From: Ditylenchus dipsaci
Lineage: Eukaryota > Nematoda > Chromadorea > Rhabditida > Anguinidae
Reading direction: 5' to 3'
DNA length: 64,000 nucleotides
Assembly: GCA_004194705.1 (NCBI GenBank)
Contig: SADC01000348.1
Span: forward strand, 124,001 to 188,000
Both the position numbers and the translations under genes were made by a program. This document shows positions 44,228 to 54,782 of this stretch, piece by piece; position 1 is the first letter of the stretch; every line of letters starts with the position of its first letter. The notes beneath the pieces were generated by a model. The model saw only the letters and a program-made list of their open reading frames with translations, was not told the DNA's origin and ran no database searches.

Positions 44228-44750
44228 TATCAACCACCACATCCACCATCTACTGGTTGATTGATATCCGGTTGATCAACCGGTTAATTGGCAATTTCCG
44301 GCAATCAACCGCTACGTCATTCATCAAACAGTTGATTGATTTCCGGTTGATCAACCGGGTGATCAGGATTTTTTGATAATCAACTGCTACATCAACCATC
44401 CACCGGTTGATTGGTCCTTTGTTGATCAACCGGTTGATCAAATGGTCAGCCAGCAGGTTAATTGTGATAAAATTTTTGGTTTTTTTCCACCGGTTGAAAG
44501 ATAATTTTTTGGTGATCAACTGCCACATCCACCATTAACCAGTTGATTGTTTTCTGGTTGATCGACCGGTTGATTAGGATTTTTTTGCTTATCAACTGCC
44601 ACATGAACCGGTTGACTGTTTTCTGGTTGATCCACCGGTTGATCAACCGCCACATCAACCATCCACCGGTTGATTGATTTTCGGTTGATCAACCGGTTGT
44701 GAAAAGTGATCAACCGGTGGCCCACCGGCGAATAAACCGGTTATAATGCT
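44228..44750. repeat. GGTTGATCAACCGG palindrome array
   Basis: About five diverged repeats of roughly 110 nt, each with CCACCGGTTGATTG, TTTCCGGTTGATCAACCGG and CAACTGCCACATCAACCAT. The core is a perfect palindrome, like the subterminal motifs of the hAT elements. ORFs (repeated INRLIN/DQPVDQP) are repeat translations. Confidence 0.75.
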
Positions 44751-45086
44751 GGTTGTTTGGCCAATAATGATTACACTAGCAATTCTTTTGTATGTTTGTA
44801 TAACTAGTATAATTTTTTTAATTATGGTGAGAGATACCTTTAAAAATATTGGAGAGTATATTTTATTTTTAGAGCATATTTGATGTTAATGATTTGAAAA
44901 TCAATAGACCAACCAATCAACGATGTGTGTGCTATTGATTTTTCCGTATATTTTTGCGCAAGCATTTGCTTATTATTTTCGACACAACTTTTCTTGTCAT
45001 ACTTCAAAAGAAAGTTCTGATAAACGTCCACTATTTCAATTTGGCAATATTTTTTTTAAAAACATTTTATAGCTTTTTTGACGCTA

Positions 45087-45290
45087 CAGTCAACTCTCGT
45101 TTATCTGACACCCTAGTTAACTCACACCCTCGGTTATCTGAAACCCTGTAGATGATTTGGATGGCCAAGCTTAATAAATGCAGTCAAACTTAATGAATCG
45201 ACACCCCAGTTAACTGGCACCTCGTTTTTTCGACACCCTAAGGCTGGTCCCGACAAAAAAAATTCTTTCGTTTAATGGACACCCCTTATT
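45087..45290. repeat. Half of a pogo-type element
   Basis: Starts CAGTCAACTCTCGTTTATCT after TA and contains repeated TATCTGACACCC, GTTAACTGGCACC and GGCTGGTCCC segments as in 13256-13442. A matching right end was not found. Confidence 0.55.
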
Positions 45291-46787
45291 TTCTGCTTAA
45301 AATTTCTAAAAAGTTTGCAAAATCAAATTTAGATTAGCGCCTAAATTATTGCTTTTTTTGTATAATATTTCTTTTTGGCCATAGAGTTCTCGTTTTTGGC
45401 CATAAAATTTTTTATGCAATTGAATTGAATATGCACTAAAAAAAGCATAGCAATAGGCTTCGAAAAGCCACACATCAGGTGGGTCCCTTGTCAATCAATA
45501 ATTAGATCTACAGGGTGGCGCAATTTTTTCGGGTACATTTGTTTTGTTCATAACTTTTTAAATTCGCGGTCATTTTTTTTCGCTGACCACTCATTCAAAA
45601 GCCCTTTTTTGCCATTTTGTTAAAAAAAACGCGCCGATATGATTAAAAATGTATATGTGACAGGAAGGAGCTTGCAAGGAACATACGAATTTTGTAATCA
45701 GAGAAGCAGAGCGTCGCAGCACACTTACGTATAATGCAGTCAATTCAACGGCGCAAACCCCAACTAAAACAGCCCATATGCTATCCATTTTTGCTTTTAC
45801 CTTTAGCTTATACAAATATCTAGTCGAGAACTTCTTTTCACTCTATAAAAAAGTTTGTCCTTCAAAAGCTGCTGGATTTTTGAGCCTCTATAACGTGTGC
45901 TTTAAAAGTTTCGGCTGATATTTCTAGCTGATTTTAGTAATAATTTTATTATTACAAAATTATTCTAAACACATGGTTTTATAGCCCTGCACCTCTTTTT
46001 TAAAAAGTATTTTAAGTTTGTCTGAAATGTTTAAGAATAGATAAAAATGGCTAAAATTATTTGTCAGATCATTTTAAAGTTTTGAAAAGCAAGTTCGTTT
46101 TATCCAATACCACCCTTATTCCCTTTAAAATAAGGTTGGGTAATGGGAATATTCCCGGTTATTTCCCGGTCCGAATCTTAGATTTGGACCGACGATAGAG
46201 AATCGGTCCGAATCTTTTCAAAAATAAAATTTAGCTGGAGCACAGAATCCCTAGGTGACCCAAAATCACCCAAAATCACCTTTTTCAACATTTCAAAACA
46301 TGTTTTTAAGGGGCGGTCATTTCTTGATCGGTCAACTCTGATTATTCGTCAGTTTCTTTAACGGGTCAAAAGTATAGTTCAGGATTTATCGCTTAACACG
46401 TCCGAACCTCATATTTTCATCGTACTATACGTGTAGAGCAGAGTGTGCTGAACACGATGGTAGCGGTCGTTTTTGCTTCAATCCTTAGTTGGGGTCCAAG
46501 TTGGCAAATTGGGGTCCTGAAGGTGATAAATTATTTATGGTCAAAATCCAGATGGATGCCCACAGATTTTCGAGTGTTACGCCATGATTCCCTGGCTACA
46601 CCAATGTTTACGATATACTAAACGTTCACCAGGGGGATAATTTGGAATAATAATATAGATAAGCTGTTTTTGTTTTTAAAGTCGAGATGCATTACTACTT
46701 GCTTATAAGGATAGAAATTTTTAAATTGTTTTACGCTGACTTTTTACGAGCCATGACTTTGTGTAGAGATTATATACCGTATTTTCT
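45291..46787. other. No gene seen
   Basis: AT-rich, with a few hAT-like scraps (GGTTGGGTAATGGGAATATTCC near 46134, ATTCCCGGTTATTTCCCGG). The minus frames at 45306-45494 and 45591-45815 have no splice or domain support. Confidence 0.35.
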
Positions 46788-47390
46788 CTAATAAGCGCCC
46801 TTGCTCTAATAAGCGCCCCCCCCCATCAAGGCCATTTTAGCTAGTATGAATTGCTATTTTCGGAGAGTTGATTTTTATTGCAGAATTTTAATTTCTATTA
46901 AAATTTGTGATAGATGGATGGCCATTGACGCTCAACAGGATTTCAAGTCCGGCGGCAATCCAAAAAGCGCCTTCGATGGATGTCTATCTCCAGTGGATCG
47001 TAGATGCTTGGAAATTACTTCCGGACGAGGCCATTGCCAAGTCATTCCAGGGTTTCTTTTTTCCTTTCTTTGCAAAACAGAATTTCTCCTTTTCCGATAG
47101 CGGGATCACTGTCTGACCTAATGGGAGCGAAGACAATCAAATTCACTGCTTTAAGGAACATGGACCGATTCCAAAGGGACAGTTTAAACTGCTGGCGGCG
47201 CCCTCTTCGGTTCGACAGGCGGCTGGGACGGAAGAAAATAACAAGGAAGAAGACGAAGAAAATGGCTAGATCAGCGACGAATCTCTTCATTTTGAAAACG
47301 ATGATCTTGATGTTATTAAACGAAGCTACCACATTGTCTGATTGTTTGTTGATTTGTGTTGTTATCGAATTTTGAATAAAATTCATTTAC
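46788..47390 (+). pseudogene. pogo/Tigger-type transposase relic
   Basis: The element end CCGTATTTTCTCTAATAAGC follows TA at 46786-46787. The plus-strand frames then contain IDGWPLTL, SMDVYLQWIVDAWKLLPDEA and AIAKSFQG, which match the W-I-x-x-A-W...I-x-x-SF stretch near the end of pogo/CENP-B-type DDE transposases. A later frame has an acidic tail (GTEENNKEEDEENG). The frames are interrupted by several shifts and stops, and the catalytic core is missing. This suggests that the CCGTATTTTC-ended MITEs were mobilised by a pogo-type enzyme. Confidence 0.6.
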
Positions 47391-47729
47391 TCAAACTCTC
47401 GTGGCGCCTTCGGCGCCGAGAGTTGAAATAATAAGCGCGCCCGCTCCAATAAGCGCCTCCGCTTTAATGAGCTCCCCCCGCTCGGAGCAATTTTGAGTCA
47501 ATTTTTCTTTTGAACTTTTTTCAGTTTTAAATCTCTTTATCAACTATCAGACTTAATGCTGTTTCGTATTGCTCTGATATACCTTTTTGTTGGATTTTTG
47601 TCCGGAAATGAAGTGTCAATGGCTGGCGTTATGGTTAACAACATGGGTCTAAGAAATAAACTGTAATTATGAAATAAAAATATATATTTCATGAAAATTA
47701 AAAATCATAATTTTGAAGTTCGAGAAATT

Positions 47730-48232
47730 CCAGGTTTTATCAGATTTACCGGGCCGACCGGGCCGGGCCGCGGGCCCGAAGTTTTAAGGGCCGACCCAGC
47801 TCCAGGCCGGCCCGTGCCCAGCCCTGTATGACACACATAAGCATTGCTTACGAGCAAGAATACAAAGATGAGAAAATATGAGGAAAATACCAAAAATTTG
47901 ATCGTTTTTTAATTTTTTGTCTTGACTGGAAAAACGCCGATCTTGCCTTTTGACATGTTTGATACCCTGTGCCTAATGTTAACTCAAAAATTGGCAAGAA
48001 TTTGTAAATGATAATGAAAACTGGACTAGACTTCACTAGCAATTATGAATTCTGAAGACGGGACAGATTTTTTTTAGAGTTGGGACGGGACCATAATTCC
48101 GAGAATGCGAAAATTACTTCGGGACGGGACACCGGGACGAGTCAGACTCAAAAATTTTCTGGGACTGGAAAAAACCCTAAACCCTCCAAGACGGGATGGG
48201 GCGTCCTGTCCCGACCGTCCTCCATCCCTATT
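47730..48232. repeat. Two hAT-like GC-rich ends
   Basis: At 47735-47825 a GGGCCGACCGGGCCGGGCC block ends in GTGCCCAGCCCTG (inverse CAGGGCTGGGCAC, an hAT-like terminus). At 48057-48229 GACGGGAC motifs end in CCATCCCTA (inverse TAGGGATGG). Neither has an identified partner end. Confidence 0.4.
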
Positions 48233-48300
48233 AATAACATGGGTTCATATATCCTCCGGTTCGATTCCACCTGGAAGCTGTTGCGTTTATTTTCCTTACT
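48233..48300 (+). other. Possible SINE fragment with B box
   Basis: CCGGTTCGATTCCACC is an excellent pol III B box, but the upstream A-box half is replaced by the transposon end at 48229, so this is a truncated tRNA-derived repeat at most. Confidence 0.35.
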
Positions 48301-48451
48301 TTATCAATATTCCGGCCAGAAAATTACACACACCATCAATCATCAAGAGTATATCAAGAAGCATGCAACCTCACTTATAAAATCAACTACCGAAAGCAAT
48401 TTACGAAATTCACGCAGTACTTTTCGGTCGAAAACCCGCTTATTTTGAATA

Positions 48452-48881
48452 CAGTCGACTCTCGATATAAGGACACTCAAGGGACCGGCGAAAGTTCGTT
48501 CCCGCCTTGGGTCCGGCATTTTTTTTAGCCCGATTTTTGAAAATTTTCACCAATTTTGTTTTAACAGTCTGGTTCCAAATATCGCAAGAATTCCGATTTT
48601 ACCGGTCGTTTTTTAGAAATCGAAAATTTTTTCCTATAAAAAAGCAAAAACTCGATTTAAGCATAGGCTTTTTCAAAAATCCTTGTCCTTATATCGAGTT
48701 TTTGCTTTTTTAGAAGAAAAAAATCTGGATTTCTGAAAAACGATCGGCAAAATCGGAATCCTTGCGATATTCGGAACCAGGCTGTGAAAACAAAACTGGT
48801 AAAAATTTTCAAAAATCGGGCTGAAAAAGCGTCGGACCCAAGGCGGGAACGAACTTCTGTCCTTATATCGAGTGTCGACTG
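48452..48881. mobile_element. pogo-type MITE, full-length palindrome
   Basis: CAGTCGACTCTCGATATAAG and CTTATATCGAGTGTCGACTG are the ends, with TA on both sides. The whole 430 bp folds back: GTTCGTTCCCGCCTTGGGTC, AGTCTGGTTCCAAATATCGC and AAAAAGCAAAAACTCGAT all recur inverted. Arms are about 200 nt. Confidence 0.85.
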
Positions 48882-49111
48882 TAATCCTATTTTAAGAACC
48901 GTTTATTTCCTATGACCGAGGCTCAACCCTGGTCAAAATTTCAAAAATTCAAATTTGCGCTACATAAGGGCTGTTTAATGAAGGAAATAAAAAGGGCCAT
49001 AAATCACACATGGTTCACTAGCCCAAACATATGATGGTCTACACTTGCCCAAGCCTAAAAGGTGACAAAAAGCAAGGCAAATAAATATTTTTCTTTTATC
49101 TGGGATAGTTA

Positions 49112-49360
49112 CCGTATTTTTTCTAATTGCCGCACAGTCTCTAATAACCGCACACCCCCAACTTTGAGGACTTATATCTCGGAGCAGAGTAAATATGTTG
49201 ATCAGCTGTTTGATACGTTTTCTTAACTCCACGAGCTCTACCGATTCCACTTTTCAGATCTTGGTTGAGCACCCGAAAATCTCGAGATCGAATTCAGAAT
49301 TTCCGGTTTTCGGGTGATTGAAAAATAAGCGCACATGTGCGGCAATTAGAAAAAATACGG
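49112..49360. mobile_element. mariner/pogo-type MITE, CCGTATTTTT ends
   Basis: Ends CCGTATTTTTTCTAATTGCC and GGCAATTAGAAAAAATACGG are perfect 20-nt inverted repeats, flanked by TA (49110-49111, 49361-49362). 249 bp, non-coding. Confidence 0.85.
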
Positions 49361-49449
49361 TAATTACATTGCAATTTTTTTGTATGTTGTATATCTAGTA
49401 TATATTTTTTAATGGTCGTTAAAGATACCTTTAAAAAAAATTGTGGGTA

Positions 49450-49560
49450 CCGTAATTACTCTGATAGTAGCCCCTCCTCCCTTTTCTCTAATAGTAGACT
49501 CGCCCCCAATGATAGTGGTTGAAAATTAGTAGCCCGGGGCTACTATTGAAGTAAATACGG
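49450..49560. mobile_element. Very short TA-flanked MITE
   Basis: 111 bp between TA dinucleotides: CCGTAATTACTCTGATAGTA on the left, TACTATTGAAGTAAATACGG on the right. Same terminal group as 49112-49360. Confidence 0.7.
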
Positions 49561-50028
49561 TATATTTTTTTGGACATATTTTATGTTAATGGTTTGAAAA
49601 TCAATAAATGAACAAATCAACGATGTGTGTACAATTGATTTATTTCGTATATTTCAAGCATTCGCTCATTATTTTCGACACGATTTTTCTTGTCATATTT
49701 CAAAAGGAAGTTCTCTGAAATGTCCACTATTTCAGTATTCACAATATTTTTTAAAAATTTTTATAGCTTTAAGTAGCTGACAATAATTTTAGCAATTTAG
49801 AAATTTGAGTATTAATTATCTCGGGCAGGATCGCCATGTCCCAAATCATGTTATAACTGTGATTTTCGGATGTCTTAGCTTTGAAGAAGCGTAGAAAAAT
49901 TTTTTTAAGAGGACAACGGAAATTTTTTGGTCCTTTTAGGCAAACCAAATTAAGTTAGGCATTTTACCTCGTTTTGGTCACTGGGGCTGGGCAAAAAAGA
50001 TCGAAATTTTTATCGAAATTATATGCAA
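49561..50028. other. No gene seen
   Basis: AT-rich. The stretch 49562-49770 is a diverged direct copy of 44870-45070 (both contain CAATCAACGATGTGTGT or CAAATCAACGATGTGTGT and ATTTTCGACAC), so these are two fragments of one unidentified repeat. Confidence 0.45.
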
Positions 50029-50205
50029 GGTAAGGGAGTGCGAGCATCTCTATCCATCAAGCCCCCATGCGCCCCCGAAGAAAAAAGTAGCCTCCTGCGT
50101 TCTCTTTCTTGTGAACAGAACGCAGGTTCTTGTCGGTTTGGCGTTGAGATGCGAACACATACATATTTGAGACACAAATCACTTGAAAGTGACTCTGAAT
50201 GCGCA
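50029..50205 (-). repeat. Stem-loop repeat family B, copy 3
   Basis: The minus strand carries CAGAGTCACTTTCAAGTGAT, TTTGTGTCTCAAATATGTAT and the GAGATGC arms around a GC-rich loop. It ends where unrelated sequence (AAAATATTGTAAATAAGC) starts. Confidence 0.6.
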
Positions 50206-50754
50206 TTTTGCAAAAATATTGTAAATAAGCTTTTGTCTAAAAAACTGAAAAAACGGCGCTACTGGCTTATAACCACCCCCCCCCCCCAAAAAACAGCTAC
50301 TTTCTGATACCGCCCCCAATCCTCAGACCTACTGGCTTATACACATCCCCCCCGGCCCCCCCCCCCCCAAAAAAAATCAAGATTTTTAGGATTGGTCAAA
50401 ACACATTTTTAAGCAATAATTTCGCCATAAAAGGGCCAGAAAAGCAATTAAAATAGGGTTCAAGGGCTGTATTGGGAGGGGAAGGGACAAAACAGGGGCC
50501 ACTTCTATAGTGCCTATAAGTACCAAAGAGTATTAATTCTCTAAGCAGTAAAGGCGCTTTCAAACCAAGCCACTTGTGGTGCACGTAAAAGTATAAGTAC
50601 TCGAGCTGATCAGACCGATCAGCCGGGTTGATCCTGATGGTTGTCCTTTAACTTTGGATGGCTGAGCCTCTGGCTCGTAGCCTCAGGCTGGAAAATGGGG
50701 GAGACCCTTTTCGGCCGAAAAATCAAAGATGTTGAACATAGTTTTGAATACTGG

Positions 50755-50809
50755 GGCCTACCGCATAAATAACTCTGGTATGCATGTTTTTTCTTGCATC
50801 CAGAGCATA
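50755..50809 (+). repeat. Stem-loop repeat family B, truncated copy
   Basis: GGCCTACCGCATAAATAACT and CTGGTATGCATG match copy 1, then the repeat stops at CATCCAGAG, where the hAT fragment at 50815 begins. The hAT fragment therefore interrupts an older family B copy. Confidence 0.6.
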
Positions 50810-50814
50810 GTTGG

Positions 50815-51008
50815 ACGCCTCTGAAAAACCACCGCCACCGCCGCCACCAGCTAACGCTTCACTGTCAAAAAATTTTTCTGTTTAATTTATGTTTGTCATA
50901 GAATAAAATTTTTGCAAGAGAACAGTAAAATTCTAAATTATGTTATTTTATCATATTTTCGTAAGATGACCATTCAAAACAAGCATTGTTTTGGTACTTT
51001 GTAATTGG
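50815..51008 (-). pseudogene. hAT 3' end, internally deleted copy
   Basis: Read on the minus strand, the last codons of the hAT transposase (LQSTKTMLVLNGHLTKI and stop) and the 3' tail match 7400-7661, ending in the terminus CATAGTTGGACGCC (plus strand). Upstream of the short coding remnant the sequence is only GGC/GGT triplet repeats (51013-51085), so most of the element is deleted and its other end abuts the Mutator-like element. Confidence 0.75.
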
Positions 51009-51090
51009 TAGTGCCGCCACCGCCGCCACCGCCGCCACCGCCGCCACCGCCGCCGCCCCATCGCCGCCACCGCCGCCGCCGCCACAGGGT

Positions 51091-51221
51091 CTAGGACAAA
51101 ACACCGCAGGGACAAAACACCGCCTAGGACAAAACACCGCCGTACCAAAACAACGCCGGACAAAACACCGCGGGACAAAACACCGCCGAGCCAAAACACC
51201 GCCTAGGACAAAACACCGCCG
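51091..51221. repeat. MULE left terminal array
   Basis: Eight imperfect units of GGACAAAACACCGCC; variants include GTACCAAAACAACGCC and GAGCCAAAACACCGCC. Confidence 0.85.
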
Positions 51222-51504
51222 AATTTCATTTTTCAGTTATGGGTGGAGATTCATGTGGGATGTCGTGGAGATCTTAATCTCAGTGAAAGAGGAGTTCTAT
51301 CTCTGTCTTTTTTTTGTTTTCTGGCACTTTTGTCTTACCTCAGGATGTTCGAAACCCTGATTCTATTACTGTTTGACTAGACCATGTTTGCAAACTAGTT
51401 TTACTTTGCTATTTAAGTATTGGACCGTATCTTCATCGTTATCTGCAAATATCTAGCCGCAAATATCAATTTTAGTCAAAGAGTAATTTTTCTCCGCTCA
51501 ATCA

Positions 51505-51660
51505 GTGTTGGAACTCGTACTCGTACTTCGTACTCGTACTCGTACTTGTACCGTACTCGTACTACGAGTACGAAGTACGAGCAGCTGAAAAATAGAGGTA
51601 CGAGTACGAGTACGAACCTAAAAATTAAGAAGTACGAGTACGAGGACGAGGATAAAGTAC
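51505..51660. mobile_element. hAT-like insertion with ACTCGTACTCGT repeats
   Basis: Begins CAGTGTTGGAACTCGTACTC and continues with ACTCGT units, then their inverse TACGAGTACGAG, ending near AAGTAC at 51659. CAGTGTTGG is a plausible hAT terminus, but the right end is not recognised. It lies inside the MULE, 3' of its genes. Confidence 0.5.
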
Positions 51661-51689
51661 TATAATTTCAAAAAAATAAAAATTTGTGA

Positions 51690-52250
51690 ACAATTTTAAA
51701 GACTCTTTAAAGACTCTTTAATGAAGAGTACAATTTTTCCATCGCCATGCAATGAGTCGTAATGAGTCGTAACAACCACCAACTTTATTGAAACAAGACT
51801 CAAAGGACAAACAAGGTTAGCACTATAACACTCAAATATTTCCTTCATCTCAAATTTCGCCACATCAAAATGCTCTTTTGGAAATCCCTGAACGAATGAA
51901 TCCCACACGCGGCTCCATGCTGAACTGAATCCACCCAAATAAAACCATTACCAACAAAATAAGTTCAGCTAACCACCTTGTCGACGAAGAATGGTACGAA
52001 GCGAGGCAATTGGTCGGTTGATAGAGGATGAAGTTAGTGTTGTAGAGCTTGGAGGCCAGATGAGTTGCATGCTGCTGCCCCATTCCGAGTTGAGAAACTT
52101 CTAGCGTATTCATACCCCATCAGCGCCTCCAAAGTATTTGATCCACGAATGATGCTTGTGCCTAGGAGGAATGCCATCATTTCTCGTCGCACTCGCTCAT
52201 GCTCCTCCTCGTCTTTGTACTCCAAGCAAGCTATGCACCTATAATATGAA
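51690..52250 (-). other. Possible second open frame of the MULE
   Basis: Minus-strand frames give LEYKDEEEHERVRREMMAFL, then GMGQQHATHLASKLYNTNFI, then WDSFVQGFPKEHFDVAKFEM, each in a different frame. The amino-acid composition looks real and an acceptor (ATATTATAG) precedes the first block. Some MULEs carry accessory protease-like genes, but no protease motif is visible, so the identity is open. Confidence 0.3.
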
Positions 52251-52255
52251 TGAGA

Positions 52256-54424
52256 TTATTTTAGAATTCCACCGTGGTCTTTGATGTACCGGTAGAAGCA
52301 GTTAATCAACTTGATTTTGCTGGGCTCATCCTTCCACGGATAGGTAGGCAGCGGCACATCAATCTCTTTCATCACTTCAGGTGAGTCGAGGCGGGGCTTT
52401 TTCAAGGGCGGTGAAATTACTAAAAGCCATGCATAAGTAATGCTTAACGAAATAAAAATCATTTCACAATTCTATATCAAAATTTAACCTTCCGCATGAT
52501 TCCGACTGTTTTCTGGCACTCGTTCATTGACTATCAGCAATTCCTCCTCGTCTTGCGCTTCCGGAAACTGATAAGGACCCTGCGCCATCCGGAAGTTGTA
52601 GGCAATACCTGACAGGTAATCCATAGGGACAATTTCACTCCACGCTTTAACAGCCTTCTTTACCAAAGCGAGCATTCTTTCATCAGCCATTCGGTATTTC
52701 TTGAGCTTGACGGGCGGTGCATGTCCAAGAACCATTTCACTGTAAGCTTCATCTACGCCTCGTTGGACAAGCTTAACATGTAACCGTACAAAGCGATTCA
52801 TAAAGCAAATCAAGTCAAATATTACTTTCATTGAATCGATGAATCTCCATAAATTTGGATGACAAACCCCCAGTTCGCAAGCAACCTTACGATGATGAGC
52901 TTCTAAAATCTTTAGATTTTAAAGCAAATCTTTACCATACGAAATTAACCAGCGTAGTTGTTTGTTCTGTTTTCACCATTTTCAATCCTCTCAACGAGAT
53001 TCCACGAGTCTATTGGAAAGCGAGCTGTTTTGCGAACTCCATCAGGCTGCATAGGGCCTGAAAATCAAAGAATAGAAGTATTTCAAACGAGATAACATTT
53101 ACCAAGATAGTAGTTTTCAAACCAATCTAGAATTGGACTTAAAACGGCTGGAAGATTCCATCTCAGTGACGTGAAGCATTCATAAAGGTGCGAGATAGGA
53201 ACACATGCTAATGCCACAATTTTGCGGCACTAAAACTAAGTAAAAGATACTCTGAAAATTATATCAACGTACCTCATGAGCAAACTGAGCATCGCTATCG
53301 TACTGAGCAGAGAGACCCTCTTGTTCAAGATGCTTGTAAAGGTTGGAGCAGAGATGCCAGTAGCAACCATCGATCGATACACCCTCCCATTCTCCGCGAG
53401 CTGCATTCTGAATGGCCAGTTCATAATCACATGAGACTCCTTGAGGGTTGAGCTGTGGAAACACATCATGTACCATTTGAAAGAATTTTCGATATGTGAC
53501 AGCCCTTTTGTTTGGAAGCAAGGCCGTTGCGATGGGAAAGACGTATTCATTTCTTTTGGCAAGCACCACAAAAACCTGCAGCAAATAAAATTCCATAATA
53601 TAGATTATGTAAATAAGTTAGGACCTGTTCAAACAGAGGAGGTGAAATTCGGAAAGTCCCATCAACGAACACCTTTTTGACTGTTGCCATCCACTGGGTG
53701 TAGCTTTTTCGGCAAATACGAAAATCCTTCCTCCGATCGCCTTATCAAACGCGGAATCTGCTAGCAACCATTTGTCAGGATCACGCCCGTAGACGGCTTC
53801 ATAAACTTGGTACGAGAAGGGGATAATTACGCTCTGAAATAGACATATGAAATCAGTAACTTCACGCTTATATAAAAACCTCCAAAGAAGTCGGAATAGC
53901 AGGAGGCTTACAGTCTTCAGAATCTGTTTTGGCTCTTCGAATTCCTCGCTTTCTAGCTTCAGCTTTCGGCAACTCACCCTGAACTCCAGAAGTTCTTGCT
54001 TTGTTCCGGACCTGTGCCAATATTTCTCCTGTTCGCTGCAATGAATGTTTGTAAGAAATAAATAAGGACTCAATGATTACCATTGTAGTAGTTGTAGCTA
54101 GCCGTTTTTCTTCATTTCTTATGGCAGTCACAGCAATGTGAGACGGATTTGCTTCGCATCCATGCTCTGACACCATTCTTAAGCCAAAAATATTATAAGA
54201 GGAATTAAAACGACCAAAATAACTTACTTGATGAACTGACCTTCTTCGTAAAACCAAGCTCTTCCTTTGCATCCTATCGCCCGCTGATCGCACTCTGCCG
54301 AAAGTTTCCCTCTGTTAGTACCTCTGAGATCGCGATTCTTGACGTACATCCTTCCTTCATGCACGTACTTCTTCGCGCCTTTGTTTGAGAAAGCGGCGTA
54401 GGGTCTTTTTAATAGATCATCCAT
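52256..54424 (-). CDS. MULE transposase with FLYWCH finger, one frameshift
   Basis: Nine minus-strand exons: 54424-54228, 54177-54081, 54035-53880, 53833-53625, 53575-53273, 53229-53103, 53057-52950, 52902-52489, 52419-52256. Exons 1-2 give a FLYWCH-type finger (YVHEGRMYVK, AECDQRAIGCKGRAWF, then HGCEANPSH). Exons 4-5 give the MULE core: VFVDGTFRISPPLFEQ (first Asp), SCDYELAIQNA (second Asp) and DGCYWHLC (C-x2-H-type motif). Exons 7-8 carry ENGENRTNNYAEAHHRK and HPNLWRFI as in MULE C-termini. All junctions keep phase except that exon 4 is 209 nt and its frame shifts within FAEKATPSG; one base is missing near 53718, at a run of five A. Otherwise about 591 codons are intact. It lies between the tandem-repeat ends of the same element. 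Confidence 0.85.
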
Positions 54425-54508
54425 TTGTAGATTTCTGACAAAAAAGTACATTACAGAAAAAAGGTTAATCCAAGCTTATGAAGATAGCAGGATAGGTAGT
54501 TTTAACAA

Positions 54509-54648
54509 CGGCGGTGTTTTGTCCTAGGCGGTGTTTTGTCCGGCGGTGTTTTGTCATGGCGGTGTTTTGGCTCGCGGTATTTTGTCCCGCGGTGTTTTGT
54601 CCGGCGGTGTTTTGGCACGGCGGTGTTTTGTCCTATGCGGTGTTTTGT
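54509..54648. repeat. MULE right terminal array
   Basis: Nine units of GGCGGTGTTTTGTCC, variants including GGCGGTGTTTTGGCAC. It is followed by a G-rich stretch (GGGGGTGGGGTGCGTATAAG) also found, diverged, near 13090-13160 and inverted near 50270-50380. Confidence 0.85.
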
Positions 54649-54782
54649 TGGGGGTGGGGTGCGTATAAGAAAGTAGCTTTTTGGGGGGGGGGGGTATAAG
54701 CCAGTAGCGTCGAAAAAACATTAGTGCCACACAATCCTCCTACCAAATAAATAAATTCCATAATCAAATATTTTCAGGAAAA

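Larger units (their letters stand above)
51091..54648 (-). mobile_element. Mutator-like element (MULE) with tandem-repeat inverted ends
   Basis: About 3.56 kb bounded by inverted arrays of a 15-18 nt unit GGACAAAACACCGCC (51091-51221, eight units) and its inverse (54509-54648, nine units). The order of variant units matches between ends (for example CCAAAACACCGCC between GACAAAACACCGCC units), so these are true terminal inverted repeats. A FLYWCH plus MULE transposase gene fills 52256-54424. The target duplication could not be resolved because both flanks are low complexity. Confidence 0.85.

Noticed and set aside
44250..44725. Repeated INRLIN / DQPVDQP peptides
   Set aside because: Translations of the GGTTGATCAACCGG array in several frames.
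51091..51221. Regular short repeats resembling a CRISPR array
   Set aside because: Units directly abut without unique spacers, the genome is eukaryotic, and the array is mirrored at the other end of a transposon.
50943..51360. Frames across the GCC-repeat and MULE end
   Set aside because: Simple-repeat translations that cross from an hAT remnant into the MULE terminal array.
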